NCBI RefSeq assembly: GCF_000719285.1
Contig: NZ_JOFS01000005.1
Span: 525,021 to 589,020, forward strand
Length of the DNA stretch: 64,000 nucleotides
Reading direction: 5' to 3'
DNA from: Streptomyces bicolor
Lineage (GTDB): Bacteria; Actinomycetota; Actinomycetes; Streptomycetales; Streptomycetaceae
The notes under the pieces were generated by a model. It searched no databases. It was not told the DNA's origin and saw only the letters and a list, made by a program, of their open reading frames with translations. Positions 8,463 to 17,373 of this stretch are shown piece by piece. The translations under genes and the position numbers were made by a program. The stretch's first letter is position 1, and each line of letters opens with the position of its first letter.

Positions 8463-9266
8463 ATGGCCGCGAAACCTGAAGGAACCCCCATCTGGGCCGA
8501 CGCGATGTTCAGCGACATCGAGGGGGCCAAGAGCTTCTACGGCGATGTCCTCGGCTGGACGTTCGGCGAGGAGTCGTCGGAGTACGGCAACTACACCCAG
8601 GCCTACGCGGGCGGCAAGGCCGCCGCCGCGGTCGTCCCGCCCATGCCGGGCCAGGAGGGCATGTCGCAGTGGTGCCTGTACTTCGCCTCCCCCGACGTCG
8701 CCGCCACCGCGGGGAAGATCCGCGACAACGGCGGCGAGATCCTGATGGAGCCGATGGCGGTCGGTGACTTCGGCAGCATGTGCCTGGCCCGCGACCCGGG
8801 CGGTGTCGTCTTCGGTGTGTGGCAGGCCGGCACCCACGAGGGCTTCGAGACGGCGATGGACGACCAGGGTGGCTTCTGCTGGGCGGAGGTCTTCACCCGC
8901 ACACCGGAGAAGTCCGACACCTTCTTCCCCGCCGTCTTCGGCTATGGGCAGCAGCAGATGGAGGACGACGCGATCGACTTCCGCCTCTACACCCTCGGCA
9001 AGGACACCATGGCCCTGGGCCGGATGACGATGACCGAGGAGTTCCCGCCCGAGGTCCCGCCGTACATCAACGTCTACTTCAACGTCCCCGACTGCGACGA
9101 CGCCGTGGCGAAGGCCACCAAGCTCGGCGGCGTGCTCCGCTTCGGCCCGATGAGCAGCCCCTTCGGCCGATTCGCCGCGCTGAGCGACCCGCAGGGCGCG
9201 AGCTTCTCGGTGATCGACACCAGTACCACCGAGGGCGACATGCCCAAGCTCAGCGACGTCTCCTGA
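8463..9266 (+). CDS. Two-domain VOC (glyoxalase/Cfp30B-like) protein
   Basis: A 267-residue protein built from two vicinal-oxygen-chelate repeats. The first (about 8-130) begins IWADAMFSDIEGAKSFYGDVLGW. The second (about 140-260) begins FCWAEVFTRTPEKSDTFFPAVFGY and ends with LSDPQGASFSVID. This architecture is typical of the mycobacterial Cfp30B antigen and of Streptomyces 'hydroxylase' annotations; the reaction is unproven. The ATG is preceded by CGGGAGAGGG. The gene is divergent from the alcohol dehydrogenase across 135 bp. Confidence 0.88.
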   Translation: MAAKPEGTPIWADAMFSDIEGAKSFYGDVLGWTFGEESSEYGNYTQAYAGGKAAAAVVPPMPGQEGMSQWCLYFASPDVAATAGKIRDNGGEILMEPMAVGDFGSMCLARDPGGVVFGVWQAGTHEGFETAMDDQGGFCWAEVFTRTPEKSDTFFPAVFGYGQQQMEDDAIDFRLYTLGKDTMALGRMTMTEEFPPEVPPYINVYFNVPDCDDAVAKATKLGGVLRFGPMSSPFGRFAALSDPQGASFSVIDTSTTEGDMPKLSDVS

Positions 9267-9313
9267 CCGGCTCCGCGGCCGGGCGCCCGGCCCGCCCATG
9301 GCATGATCGGCAC

Positions 9314-9994
9314 ATGCGTGAACGTGTTGTGGCCGCGTGCGACGGGGCTTCGAAGGGAAACCCCGGACCGGCGGGCTGGGCCTGGGTCGTCGCCGACGAG
9401 AAGGAGACTCCGACCCGTTGGGAGGCGGGCCCGCTCGGCCGGGCCACCAACAACGTCGCGGAACTCACCGCGCTGGAACGCCTGCTCACGGCGACCGACC
9501 CCGGCGTGCCGCTGGAGATCCGGATGGACTCGCAGTACGCCATGAAGGCCGTCACCACCTGGCTGCCGAACTGGAAGCGCAACGGCTGGAAGACGGCCGC
9601 CGGCAAGCCGGTGGCCAACCAGGACCTGGTCGTGCGCATCGACGAACTGCTCGCCGGCCGCACGGTCGAGTTCCGCTACGTCCCCGCCCACCAGGTCGAC
9701 GGCGACCCGCTGAACGACTTCGCCGACCGCGCCGCCAGCCAGGCGGCCAGTGTCCAGGAGCCCGCGGGCAGCGGCCTCGGCTCACCGGAGCCGCCGGCCG
9801 CCCCGGACACCCCGCCGGCCAAGGCCCCGCGCCGCAAGGCCACGGCGTCCCGGAAGAACGGCAGCTCCTCGCGCACCATCAAGGCCAAGTTCCCCGGCCG
9901 CTGTCTCTGCGGACGCAGCTATGCGGCGGGCGAGCCCATCGCCAAGAACACCCGGGGCTGGGGCCACCCGGAGTGCCGCACCGCCGAGGCCTGA
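9314..9994 (+). CDS. Ribonuclease HI with C-terminal zinc-ribbon-like tail
   Basis: RNase H type 1 enzyme (226 aa) that cuts RNA in RNA:DNA hybrids. Catalytic acids are visible: Asp10 (ACDGASKGNPGP), Glu50 (NNVAELTAL), Asp72 (RMDSQYAMK) and Asp138 (NDFADRAA), with His126 in VPAHQVDGDPLN. After residue ~145 a Pro/Ala/Lys-rich linker leads to a small C-terminal module with C-x-C and H-x2-C (GRCLCGRSY and WGHPEC), a likely zinc ribbon. The ATG at 9314 gives the exact family N-terminus. It is not the essential RNase HII; Streptomyces often carries several RNase HI-like genes. Confidence 0.9.
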   Translation: MRERVVAACDGASKGNPGPAGWAWVVADEKETPTRWEAGPLGRATNNVAELTALERLLTATDPGVPLEIRMDSQYAMKAVTTWLPNWKRNGWKTAAGKPVANQDLVVRIDELLAGRTVEFRYVPAHQVDGDPLNDFADRAASQAASVQEPAGSGLGSPEPPAAPDTPPAKAPRRKATASRKNGSSSRTIKAKFPGRCLCGRSYAAGEPIAKNTRGWGHPECRTAEA

Positions 9995-10017
9995 CCCGGG
10001 CGGCAGGGGGCGGTGAC

Positions 10018-10842
10018 TCAGGCCGCGTCGAAGGTGTAGTGCGCGGTGTGGTCCAGCAGATCGGCCGGACGCACGTCGTTCCACGGCTTCATCGTGTCGC
10101 CCAGGTCGACCACGTTCGGCGTCCCGGCGGCCGGCAGATAGCCGGAGCCGGGGTGCCGCCGCTGCCAGTCCGCCCAGAGCTTGTCGATGTAGGCGTGGTG
10201 CAGCCAGAACACCGGGTCGTTGGGCGACGCACCGGTGGCCATCTGCCCGCCGACCCACACATGGACCCGGTTGTGCAGGTTCACGCCCCGCCAGCCCTCC
10301 AGGTGGTTGCGGAAGCCGTCCGACGCGCTGTTCCAGGGCGCCATGTCATACGTCGCCATGGCGAGCACGGACTCCACCTCGGCCCGCGTCGGCAGCTCAC
10401 GCACGGCGGCGCCGAGTGAGCGGCGCAGAAACGTACGCCCGTCGACGCGCACGTTCATCGGCCAGTTACCGGTCGACGCGGCGAACGGCCCGTCCATCAC
10501 CTGCCCGTCGCGGCTGCGCCCGGTGCCGCCGAGGAAGTCGGGCGCCCACAGCGACGACCGTATGGAACGGTCGGTGCTCCAGTCCCAGTACGGCAGCGCG
10601 ACCGAGGCGTCCACCTGCTGCAGCGCGCGCTCGAAGTCGAGCAGGAATCTGCGGTGCCAGGGCAGGAAGGACGGCGAGCGGTGGCCGGTGCGCTCGCCGT
10701 TGTCGGTGTCGCCGACGATGAAGGCGTTGTGCGTCGTGACGAACTCGTCGTAACGGCCGCTGCGCTTCAGCTCCAGAACGGCGGCGACGAACCGTCGCTT
10801 CTCGTCGGCGGTCAGCAGGGCCTGGTTCTTGCGGACGGTCAT
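10018..10842 (-). CDS. melC2: Tyrosinase
   Basis: Type 3 copper monophenol monooxygenase (274 aa) that oxidises tyrosine to dopaquinone, the entry to melanin. CuA ligands His38 (THNAF), His54 and His63 (LPWHRRF) fall at the canonical Streptomyces numbering. CuB ligands are in LHNRVHVWVGG and VFWLHHAYID. The length matches the family (~273 aa). There is no signal peptide; it is exported by piggy-back on MelC1. The ATG at 10840-10842 lies 32 bp after melC1, so both genes share a transcript. It converges on the RNase HI gene. Confidence 0.97.
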   Translation of the reverse strand: MTVRKNQALLTADEKRRFVAAVLELKRSGRYDEFVTTHNAFIVGDTDNGERTGHRSPSFLPWHRRFLLDFERALQQVDASVALPYWDWSTDRSIRSSLWAPDFLGGTGRSRDGQVMDGPFAASTGNWPMNVRVDGRTFLRRSLGAAVRELPTRAEVESVLAMATYDMAPWNSASDGFRNHLEGWRGVNLHNRVHVWVGGQMATGASPNDPVFWLHHAYIDKLWADWQRRHPGSGYLPAAGTPNVVDLGDTMKPWNDVRPADLLDHTAHYTFDAA

Positions 10843-10874
10843 GGTGCGGTGCTCCAGAGTGCGGGTACGGCCGG

Positions 10875-11249
10875 TCAGTTGGCGGGGAAGGGGAGAAGTG
10901 CGGCGCCCCGCAGTTCGTCGACGGCGGCTCGGGCGGCGGCGCGCGGCGTGGGCACCGGGTCGTAATGACTGACGACGCTGATCCAAGTGCCGTCGGCATT
11001 GCGCATCACATGCAGCTCCACGCCGTCGACGAACACGGCGTATCCGCCGCCGTGATGCTGGTGACCGCCGCCCGAGGCCGGCCGGCCCTGTATCCGGCGG
11101 CCCTTGTAGACCTCGTCGAAGGACCCCGGGGAGTGGTGGTCGCCGTGCCCGGCGGCGGACGCGCCGGGGGCGGCGACCGTCTGGACACCTGCCGCGGTGG
11201 CGAGGGCGGCAGCGGCGGTGAGCGCACGGCGACGGCTGAGTTGTGGCAT
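10875..11249 (-). CDS. melC1: Tyrosinase co-factor, copper chaperone MelC1
   Basis: A 124-residue Tat-exported partner that delivers copper to apotyrosinase and carries it out of the cell. Seen: a twin-arginine signal ([17 protein letters not shown], with an Ala-rich cleavage region), then a His-rich copper-binding stretch ([19 protein letters not shown]) and the family block [19 protein letters not shown] with [13 protein letters not shown]. The ATG at 11247-11249 is preceded by GGAGCT. First gene of the melanin operon; a promoter must lie in 11250-11597. Confidence 0.95.
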   Translation of the reverse strand: MPQLSRRRALTAAAALATAAGVQTVAAPGASAAGHGDHHSPGSFDEVYKGRRIQGRPASGGGHQHHGGGYAVFVDGVELHVMRNADGTWISVVSHYDPVPTPRAAARAAVDELRGAALLPFPAN

Positions 11250-11597
11250 ACGGAGCTCCTGAATACGTTCGGTTGATGACTCCGCATGCCTATCGGGCGG
11301 GACGAGAGAGGGAGAAATCGGTCGGTAGTGGTTGGCTACGATCCGGACAAGTGCCTACATGTCATGCAAGATTGAACAAAGATGATCTTGCTGCTCGTAA
11401 GGCGCCCGAATGGCCGGAATGGGGAATTCCTTCTCCTGGAGATCGCGTTGCCGGTGGTCCTTGGCGGGTCGCCGTGGTCGCAGTGGTCTGTCCCACCCGC
11501 TGAAACTGGCGCGATCCGGAACGTCGCGGCGCCCGAGGCTCGCCCTGCTACCCTGCGGATCCGAAATGACCGATTTGGGTACTTCCTAGGGGTGTGC
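11250..11597. other. 348-bp divergent intergenic region (melC1 / FAD monooxygenase)
   Basis: No gene is supported here. It must hold both divergent promoters. An inverted repeat GCAAGAT (11366-11372) / ATCTTGC (11385-11391), separated by 12 nt, lies in an AT-richer patch and could be an operator. An ATG-initiated reading frame from 11382 runs into the monooxygenase, but its first ~70 residues have no family resemblance. Confidence 0.5.
11366..11391. promoter_or_regulatory. Inverted repeat, candidate operator between melC1 and monooxygenase
   Basis: Perfect 7-bp arms, GCAAGAT at 11366-11372 and ATCTTGC at 11385-11391, with a 12-nt A/T-rich spacer. It is unusually AT-rich for this genome. The regulator is unknown. 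Confidence 0.35.
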
Positions 11598-12803
11598 GTG
11601 AAGGTCGCCTGCGTCGGCGGCGGGCCCGCCGGCCTGTATCTCTCGATCCTGCTGAAGCTGCGGGACCCGTCCCACGAGATCACCGTTCACGAGCGCGACC
11701 CGGAGGGTGCCACCTACGGCTGGGGCGTCACATACTGGCGCGAACTGCTCGACACACTGCACCAGCACGACCCCGAGTCGGCCCGCGCCATCGACGAGAG
11801 CTCGGTCCGCTGGAGCGAGGGCGTCGCCCACGTACGGAACCTGACGACCCGTCGGCCCGGCGACGAGGGGCGCGGCATCGGCCGCCACCGGCTGCTGGAG
11901 ATCCTCGCCACCCGCGCGCGCTCGCTGGGCGTCCGGCTCGAGTTCGAGCACCGGGTCACACCGGAGAACCTGCCCGACGCCGACCTGGTCGTGGCGGGCG
12001 ACGGAGTCCACAGCGCCCTGCGCGGCCGCCACGCCGACCACTTCGGCACCCGCATCAGAGCCGGCCGCAACCGCTACACCTGGCTCGGCACCAGCAGGGT
12101 CTTCGACGCCTTCACCTTCGCCTTCGTCGAGACCGGGCACGGCTGGATCTGGTGCTACGGCTACGGCTTCGGTCCCGAGGCCGGCACCTGCGTCGTCGAA
12201 TGCGCCGCCGAGACCTGGACCGGCCTCGGCCTCGACACCGCGAACGAGGCCGACGGACTGGCCCTGTTGGAGAAGCTCTTCGCCGACGTCCTCGACGGCC
12301 ATCCACTCATCGGCCGCTCGGGCGCCGACGGCGGCGCTCAGTGGCGGACCTTCCGCACCGTGACCAACCGCACCTGGCACCGCGACAACCTGGTCCTGAT
12401 CGGCGACGCCGCCCACACCACCCACTACTCCATCGGCGCCGGCACCACCCTCGCCCTGGAGGACGCCATCGCCCTCGCCGGCGCACTGCACGAGCAGCCC
12501 GCTCTTCCACAGGCTCTCGCCCGCTACGAACAGGAGCGCCGACAGGCCCTGTTGCCCGTCCAGAGCGCGGCCCGCCACAGCGCCCAGTGGTACGAGAACC
12601 TGCCCCGCTACATCGATCTGCCCCCGCACCGGATGTTCGCCCTGCTCGGCCAGCGTCACTCACCCCTGCTGCCCTACCTGCCGCCCCAGCTGTACTACCG
12701 GATCGACAGGGCAGCCGGGCAACTGGAGGCGTTGCGCCGGCTCAAACGCTGGCTGGGACCGAGGATCGCGCGCACCGTGCACGCCAGGGCGTCCAGGAAG
12801 TAG
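11598..12803 (+). CDS. FAD-dependent aromatic monooxygenase
   Basis: Flavoprotein hydroxylase (401 aa) of the 2-polyprenyl-6-methoxyphenol hydroxylase / anthraniloyl-CoA monooxygenase type; substrate unknown. Seen: the N-terminal FAD motif CVGGGPAGLYLS, an Arg/His-rich RGIGRHRLLE block, the middle motif VVAGDGVHS, and the C-terminal FAD motif IGDAAHTTHYSIGAGTTLALEDA (only partly quoted). The GTG at 11598 begins directly at the Rossmann strand and has CTAGGGG upstream; a GTG two codons earlier is also possible. The neighbouring tyrosinase operon may indicate phenolic metabolism, but that is only inference. It ends 7 bp before the convergent oxidase gene. Confidence 0.85.
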   Translation: MKVACVGGGPAGLYLSILLKLRDPSHEITVHERDPEGATYGWGVTYWRELLDTLHQHDPESARAIDESSVRWSEGVAHVRNLTTRRPGDEGRGIGRHRLLEILATRARSLGVRLEFEHRVTPENLPDADLVVAGDGVHSALRGRHADHFGTRIRAGRNRYTWLGTSRVFDAFTFAFVETGHGWIWCYGYGFGPEAGTCVVECAAETWTGLGLDTANEADGLALLEKLFADVLDGHPLIGRSGADGGAQWRTFRTVTNRTWHRDNLVLIGDAAHTTHYSIGAGTTLALEDAIALAGALHEQPALPQALARYEQERRQALLPVQSAARHSAQWYENLPRYIDLPPHRMFALLGQRHSPLLPYLPPQLYYRIDRAAGQLEALRRLKRWLGPRIARTVHARASRK

Positions 12804-12810
12804 CCGAGCC

Positions 12811-14502
12811 TCACCCGAACAGCCGGTCGAGGAAGGCGTTGCCGAACACGCCGTGGGGATCCAGCCGGTCCAGGGTTCCCGACGCCTCGCGCCAGCCGGT
12901 CTCCCCGAAGCTGCCGGGCACGACCGAGCCCAGCACCTCGTCGTCGCTCCAGGCGGCCTCGTCCGTGTAGGCCCAGCCCTTCGACCACTCGACCCGGGGC
13001 ATGGCGTACCCGCCGTCGAACGTACGCAGCACGAACTGCTCGATCTCGCGCAGAAAGGCCTCCGCGTACGGCGTCCCTGGCAGCGTCAGGATGTTCAGCC
13101 ACACGGCCGTGTCCCACTCGGGACGGTCCTCGCGCGGCCGCAGGGCGGACAGCAGCGGCGTCCGCGCACCGTCCGTACCGACGTCCGCCGGATCGTCGAG
13201 GCCGGTCACCCGGATCTCCACCGAGCCGTTGACCGGGAACCGCCCGCGCGCGGCGTACGCCGTGAGCCGCTCCCGGTAGAAGGCCGTGAACTCGGCGACC
13301 ACGCGCTGCACTCGGGACCGGCTCGTCAGCACCGCGCAGCCGTTCGTTGCGATCCTCAGCGTCGTCGGCCGCAGGTACAGCAGCGTGTTCTTGGACGGCC
13401 CCCAGAGGTCCGCGGACACGGTCGCCACCAGCCCGAGCGCGGCCAGGTCGTACTGTGCGTTGCCCAGTACCGGCGCCAGATACCAGGCCCCGTCCGACAC
13501 CATGCGCCCGACCAGGTCCGCCACCGGGCGCGGGACGTTGTCGGAGAACGGGTAGTTGTACGGCGTCCTCACATGCCGCGAGGTCAGCGGCCGGGTGGGG
13601 GAGACGCTCCACACCTTCAGCCAGGGAAACTCGGTGAAGGCGAACCAGATCGCCTCGACCCGCCCGGTCCGGTCCAGGAAGCTCTCGAAGGTACGTCCCT
13701 CGGTGCCGGGCGCGGCGAAGAGCTCGGCGGCCGGGATGTCCGTACGGCTCACGCACCGCAGGTCGGTGTTCGCGCCCACCCGCAGCACCACCTCGGTCAC
13801 CAGCGAGCGGCCGAGATGAGTGAGCAGCGCGGCGCAGTCCGCCTCGTCACGGTCGTAGGTGCGCAGCGCGTACGCGCCCCTCGCCTCGTCCCAGACGACC
13901 GCCGTCAGCGACAGTACGAGATTGCTGAGCGAGCCGTACGTGTGCCCGGGCGGCCGCTGTTCGCCCCGCGCCGGTATCGCGGTGCCGTGCGCGTCGATGG
14001 CCAGGGCCCCGCCCAGGGTGAGGTTGCCGGGTGCCGGCGCGGCGGTCACGCCGAGGCCGTGCTCCTCCAGGTGGGTGAGCAGCGCCTCCAGGGTGACGCC
14101 GGTGCCGGCGCGTACGGAGTCCGGCGACTCCAGGGACAGGCCGGTGAGATGAGGGGCGGTGTCCACGAGCAGGACCGGCGTGTCCGACGGCATCCCCCGG
14201 GGGATCGTCAGCGGTGACCAGCCGTGCGAGGCACCCCGGGCGCGGACTCTCCAGCCGTGTCGCCAGGCCCAGTTGACGGCGGCGACCACCTGGTCCGGGG
14301 TGGCCGGTGCGCACGCCCACAGCCCGTCCGCGGTGATCTCGCCGACCCAGTTGCGGTACGCGGAGCGGTACAGGGCCACTTCCGCCGGGAAGTCCGGCAA
14401 CTCCTGTGCCGCGACGGCCGGATCGGCCGGTATCAGAACGGGTAGGGCGGCCAGGGCGGCGGCGGTGCGCAGGAAGCCCCGGCGGCTGAATTCGTCGATC
14501 AC
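12811..14502 (-). CDS. Secreted FAD-linked oxidase, VAO-type cholesterol oxidase family
   Basis: A 563-residue Tat-exported flavin oxidase. Seen: a twin-arginine signal (SRRGFLRTAAAL); the PCMH-type FAD domain with VRARGASHGWSPL and a covalent-flavin-type region (PAPGNLTLGGALAIDAHGT); then a C-terminal cholesterol-oxidase substrate domain. This resembles type II (covalent FAD) cholesterol oxidases and related sugar-lactone oxidases; substrate not certain. The start is GTG at 14500-14502. Upstream, a 12-bp palindrome (14529-14540) sits between this gene and a divergent aldo/keto reductase, so the two may be co-regulated. Confidence 0.85.
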   Translation of the reverse strand: MIDEFSRRGFLRTAAALAALPVLIPADPAVAAQELPDFPAEVALYRSAYRNWVGEITADGLWACAPATPDQVVAAVNWAWRHGWRVRARGASHGWSPLTIPRGMPSDTPVLLVDTAPHLTGLSLESPDSVRAGTGVTLEALLTHLEEHGLGVTAAPAPGNLTLGGALAIDAHGTAIPARGEQRPPGHTYGSLSNLVLSLTAVVWDEARGAYALRTYDRDEADCAALLTHLGRSLVTEVVLRVGANTDLRCVSRTDIPAAELFAAPGTEGRTFESFLDRTGRVEAIWFAFTEFPWLKVWSVSPTRPLTSRHVRTPYNYPFSDNVPRPVADLVGRMVSDGAWYLAPVLGNAQYDLAALGLVATVSADLWGPSKNTLLYLRPTTLRIATNGCAVLTSRSRVQRVVAEFTAFYRERLTAYAARGRFPVNGSVEIRVTGLDDPADVGTDGARTPLLSALRPREDRPEWDTAVWLNILTLPGTPYAEAFLREIEQFVLRTFDGGYAMPRVEWSKGWAYTDEAAWSDDEVLGSVVPGSFGETGWREASGTLDRLDPHGVFGNAFLDRLFG

Positions 14503-14528
14503 AGGCCCAAGCTAGGATCGGTCCGACG

Positions 14529-14540
14529 GCAAGCGCTTGC
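14529..14540. promoter_or_regulatory. LacI/CcpA-like palindrome between divergent oxidase and aldo/keto reductase
   Basis: GCAAGCGCTTGC is a perfect 12-bp palindrome with the central CG typical of LacI-family operators. It lies 27 bp upstream of the oxidase GTG and 99 bp upstream of the reductase ATG. No LacI gene is present in the window. Confidence 0.5.
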
Positions 14541-14638
14541 TCGTCCGGCTGATTCACTCTTGTGGGTGACAGATTCACAGCGAGCGGGCCGGAGGGGCCC
14601 GTTCCGCGCACGTGCCGGACCAATGACACACTGACGCC

Positions 14639-15622
14639 ATGGACGAGCGTGTAATCGGTAGGTTGGGCCGTCGGGCATCCGTCGTCGGACTCGGTACGTG
14701 GCAACTGGGTGCGGACTGGGGAGACGTCGACGACAAGCAAGCCCTTGCGGTGCTGGACGCGGCGGTCCAGTCCGGGGTGACCTTCTTCGACACGGCCGAC
14801 GTGTACGGCGACGGACGCAGCGAGCAGACCATCGCCGCCTTCCTGCGCGGCAGGCCCGAGCTGGACATCTTCGTGGCGACCAAGATGGGCCGCCGCGTCG
14901 ACCAGATCCCCGAGAACTACGTTCTCGACAACTTCCGCGCCTGGAACGACCGTTCCCGGCGCAACCTCGGCGTGGACCGCCTCGACCTGGTCCAGCTGCA
15001 CTGCCCGCCGACGCCCGTCTACTCGACGGACGAGGTGTTCGACGCCCTGGACACCCTGGTCGCGGAGGAGCGCATCGCGGCGTACGGCGTCAGCGTGGAG
15101 ACCTGCGAGGAGGCGCTGACCGCGATCGCCCGGCCCGGCGTGGCCAGCGTGCAGATCATCCTGAACGCGTTCCGCATGAAGCCCCTGCGCGAGGTGCTGC
15201 CCGCCGCCCAGGAGGCGGGCGTCGGCATCATCGCCCGCGTCCCGCTGGCCTCCGGCCTGCTGTCGGGCAAGTACACGAAGGACACCGTCTTCCCCGCCAA
15301 CGACCACCGCACCTACAACCGGCACGGCGAGTCCTTCGACCAGGGCGAGACCTTCTCCGGCGTCGACTACGACTCCGGAGTGGAGGCGGCCGCCGAGTTC
15401 TCCGCCCTCGCTCCCGAGGGCTTCACCCCGGCCCAGCTCGCGTTGCGCTGGATCATCCAGCAGCCGGGCGTGACCACCGTGATCCCGGGCGCCCGCTCGC
15501 CGGAGCAGGCCCACGCCAACGCGGCGGCCGCCGCGCTGCCGGAACTGTCCGACGAGACGCTCGCCGCCATCCAGGACCTCTACGACCGGCGGATCAAGGA
15601 CCAGGTCGAGAACCGCTGGTAG
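14639..15622 (+). CDS. Aldo/keto reductase
   Basis: NADPH-dependent carbonyl reductase (327 aa) with a TIM barrel. The catalytic tetrad is visible: Asp and Tyr in FFDTADVYGDGRSE, Lys in VATKMGRR, and His in DLVQLHCPP. The NADPH-binding tail GARSPEQAHANAAA is present near the C-terminus. The substrate is not deducible. The ATG at 14639 starts the canonical N-terminus RLGRRASVVGLGTWQLG. It is divergent from the oxidase gene and followed by a good terminator hairpin. Confidence 0.92.
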   Translation: MDERVIGRLGRRASVVGLGTWQLGADWGDVDDKQALAVLDAAVQSGVTFFDTADVYGDGRSEQTIAAFLRGRPELDIFVATKMGRRVDQIPENYVLDNFRAWNDRSRRNLGVDRLDLVQLHCPPTPVYSTDEVFDALDTLVAEERIAAYGVSVETCEEALTAIARPGVASVQIILNAFRMKPLREVLPAAQEAGVGIIARVPLASGLLSGKYTKDTVFPANDHRTYNRHGESFDQGETFSGVDYDSGVEAAAEFSALAPEGFTPAQLALRWIIQQPGVTTVIPGARSPEQAHANAAAAALPELSDETLAAIQDLYDRRIKDQVENRW

Positions 15623-15633
15623 TCGCGGACGGC

Positions 15634-15660
15634 CCGGGAGCGGCACCCCGCTGCTCCCGG
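15634..15660 (+). terminator. Terminator after aldo/keto reductase
   Basis: CCGGGAGC at 15634-15641 pairs perfectly with GCTCCCGG at 15653-15660. It lies 12 bp after the reductase stop. Confidence 0.6.
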
Positions 15661-15704
15661 AGCCCCGTCGTTTGAGGCCTCAGCGCCGGGGTTACCCGTT
15701 TCGC

Positions 15705-16187
15705 ATGACCGAGAGGGAAAGACGGACGGGACGCGACGAGACCGCGGACGAGCGCGCCGACCGGATGTGGGGTGAACTCCTCCAGGAGGTCCGCGTGGCC
15801 CAGATGGGCGTACAGATCCTGTTCGGTTTCCTGCTCACCGTCGTGTTCACGCCGAAGTACGACACGCTCGACGGCACGGAGCAGACCATCTACATCGTGA
15901 CCGTCGTCCTGGGTGCCGCCGCCACCGGCGCCCTGATCGGTCCCGTGTCCCTGCACCGTCTGGTGTCCGGGCGGCGCATAAAGCCGCAGGCGGTGACCTG
16001 GGCCTCCCGTCTGACCTTCGTCGGCCTGATCCTGCTCCTCGCCGTGATGGCGGCCTCGCTCCTGCTGATCCTGAGGGTGGCCACCCACGACGGCTATGTG
16101 CCCTGGCTGGTCACGGGCGTCGTCGTCTGGTACCTGCTGTGCTGGTTCGTGCTGCCGCTGTGGACCCGCCGCCGCTACACGGAGTGA
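15705..16187 (+). CDS. DUF6328-type integral membrane protein
   Basis: A 160-residue membrane protein of unknown function. A charged, Arg/Glu/Asp-rich cytoplasmic N-terminus (about 1-33) is followed by hydrophobic segments at about 34-50, 64-83, 100-124 and 131-150, with the conserved-looking block EVRVAQMGVQILFGFLLTV. The C-terminus is short and basic. It resembles the actinobacterial DUF6328 family. The ATG at 15705 follows the terminator of the previous gene, so it should have its own promoter. Confidence 0.75.
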   Translation: MTERERRTGRDETADERADRMWGELLQEVRVAQMGVQILFGFLLTVVFTPKYDTLDGTEQTIYIVTVVLGAAATGALIGPVSLHRLVSGRRIKPQAVTWASRLTFVGLILLLAVMAASLLLILRVATHDGYVPWLVTGVVVWYLLCWFVLPLWTRRRYTE

Positions 16188-16214
16188 GCGGCGGCGCGTC
16201 GGCGGGACGAACGC

Positions 16215-17258
16215 CTACTCCGGTCGCGCCGAGGCTGCCGGTGCCCCGCGCAGTGCGGCGATGCACGTGGCGATGGCCTGCTGGAGTTCCTCCAACTGCT
16301 GGACCATGTCGTCCTCGACGAACTCCTGGACATCGTCGAAGGTCAGCTCCTCGAAGACCTTCGTCGCCTTCTGCAGGCTGCTGTAGAACTTCGTCCGCCG
16401 CTCCTGCACCCGCAGCTCGGGATCGGCCTCCACGGCCTCGACGACGAGCGACTTCATGGTGCCGTAGGCCTCGGTGGCCCACTCGCCGGGGTCCTCGTCG
16501 TCCTCCAGCTCGTCGATGAGCGACAGGTGCCGCTCGGCCTCCTGACGCAGGTCCACCGGCGCGTCGACGGTCTGCCCGGCGGGCGTCTTGATCTGGCCGG
16601 ACTCGGCGATCTGGCGGACGTAGTCGATCCGGTCGGCCGCCCGGCTCTCGCCGGCCACGGCCTTCTTCAGCTCCTCGGTGCGGACCACGTCCCGCGCCAA
16701 CTCGGCTTGCAGCTCCGGGTCTTCGCGGACCCGGTCGAGGAGTGCCTGGCGGGCCGCGCGGGCGGTCGAGGGGTCGGCGAGGATCGCGGCGCGCAGCGCG
16801 GTGGGGTTCTCGGCGACCTCCAGAGCCTTCGTCGGGCGGATGCCCTCGGCCTCGGCGGCCTCGGCGATGGCGGTGCCGCGCTCGGACGTGGCGCTGTTGC
16901 GGGAGATGTAGTAGCTCAGCCACACGTCGGCGTCCGGCAGTTCCACCTCCTGGCCCGGCGCGAGCGCCTCGAAGTGCGGGACGATGCCGTCGTCGGCGGC
17001 CCGGTCCCACGCCTTGTAGTAGCGCATGACGCGCTCGGCGGAGCAACCGGCGAGCTCGGCGAACTCCTTCGCGGACACCTTCGGCGTCTCGTCCGCGCCC
17101 TGGCCGCCGGGCCGCACACTGCGGGCCACCATCAGGCCGAAGGCCCACCCTCCGGTCCGCGCGTAGACCCCGAACTCACGCGCGTCCCGCGCCACGAGGT
17201 CGGACAGCGGGGTCTCGGGCGCGGGGGATGTCTCGGGCGGGACGAACGCAAGGGTCAC
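16215..17258 (-). CDS. Conserved hypothetical protein with N-terminal HTH-like segment
   Basis: Not assigned to a named family. It is a 347-residue acidic, helix-rich, soluble protein without signal or membrane segments. Residues about 50-85 (KVSAKEFAELAGCSAERVM and the next helix) look like a helix-turn-helix. The middle contains repeated Ala/Glu/Arg helices (about 125-200) with a parB-like flavour. The last ~100 residues are predicted coiled-coil-prone and highly acidic (LIDELEDDEDPGEW, FVEDDMVQQLEELQQ). The GTG at 17256-17258 has GGAGAG upstream. It may be a DNA-binding or nucleoid-associated protein; this is inference from composition only. Confidence 0.7.
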   Translation of the reverse strand: MTLAFVPPETSPAPETPLSDLVARDAREFGVYARTGGWAFGLMVARSVRPGGQGADETPKVSAKEFAELAGCSAERVMRYYKAWDRAADDGIVPHFEALAPGQEVELPDADVWLSYYISRNSATSERGTAIAEAAEAEGIRPTKALEVAENPTALRAAILADPSTARAARQALLDRVREDPELQAELARDVVRTEELKKAVAGESRAADRIDYVRQIAESGQIKTPAGQTVDAPVDLRQEAERHLSLIDELEDDEDPGEWATEAYGTMKSLVVEAVEADPELRVQERRTKFYSSLQKATKVFEELTFDDVQEFVEDDMVQQLEELQQAIATCIAALRGAPAASARPE

Positions 17259-17373
17259 GGGCGGCTCTCCTGTAGGGCTGCTCGGTCGGCAGAAGTGCAG
17301 ACCGGCAGCTTATGGCACCCGTGGACGACGCCGCCGCGGTGTCCCCGCGTCGCCCGGTGCGGTACGCGAGCGG

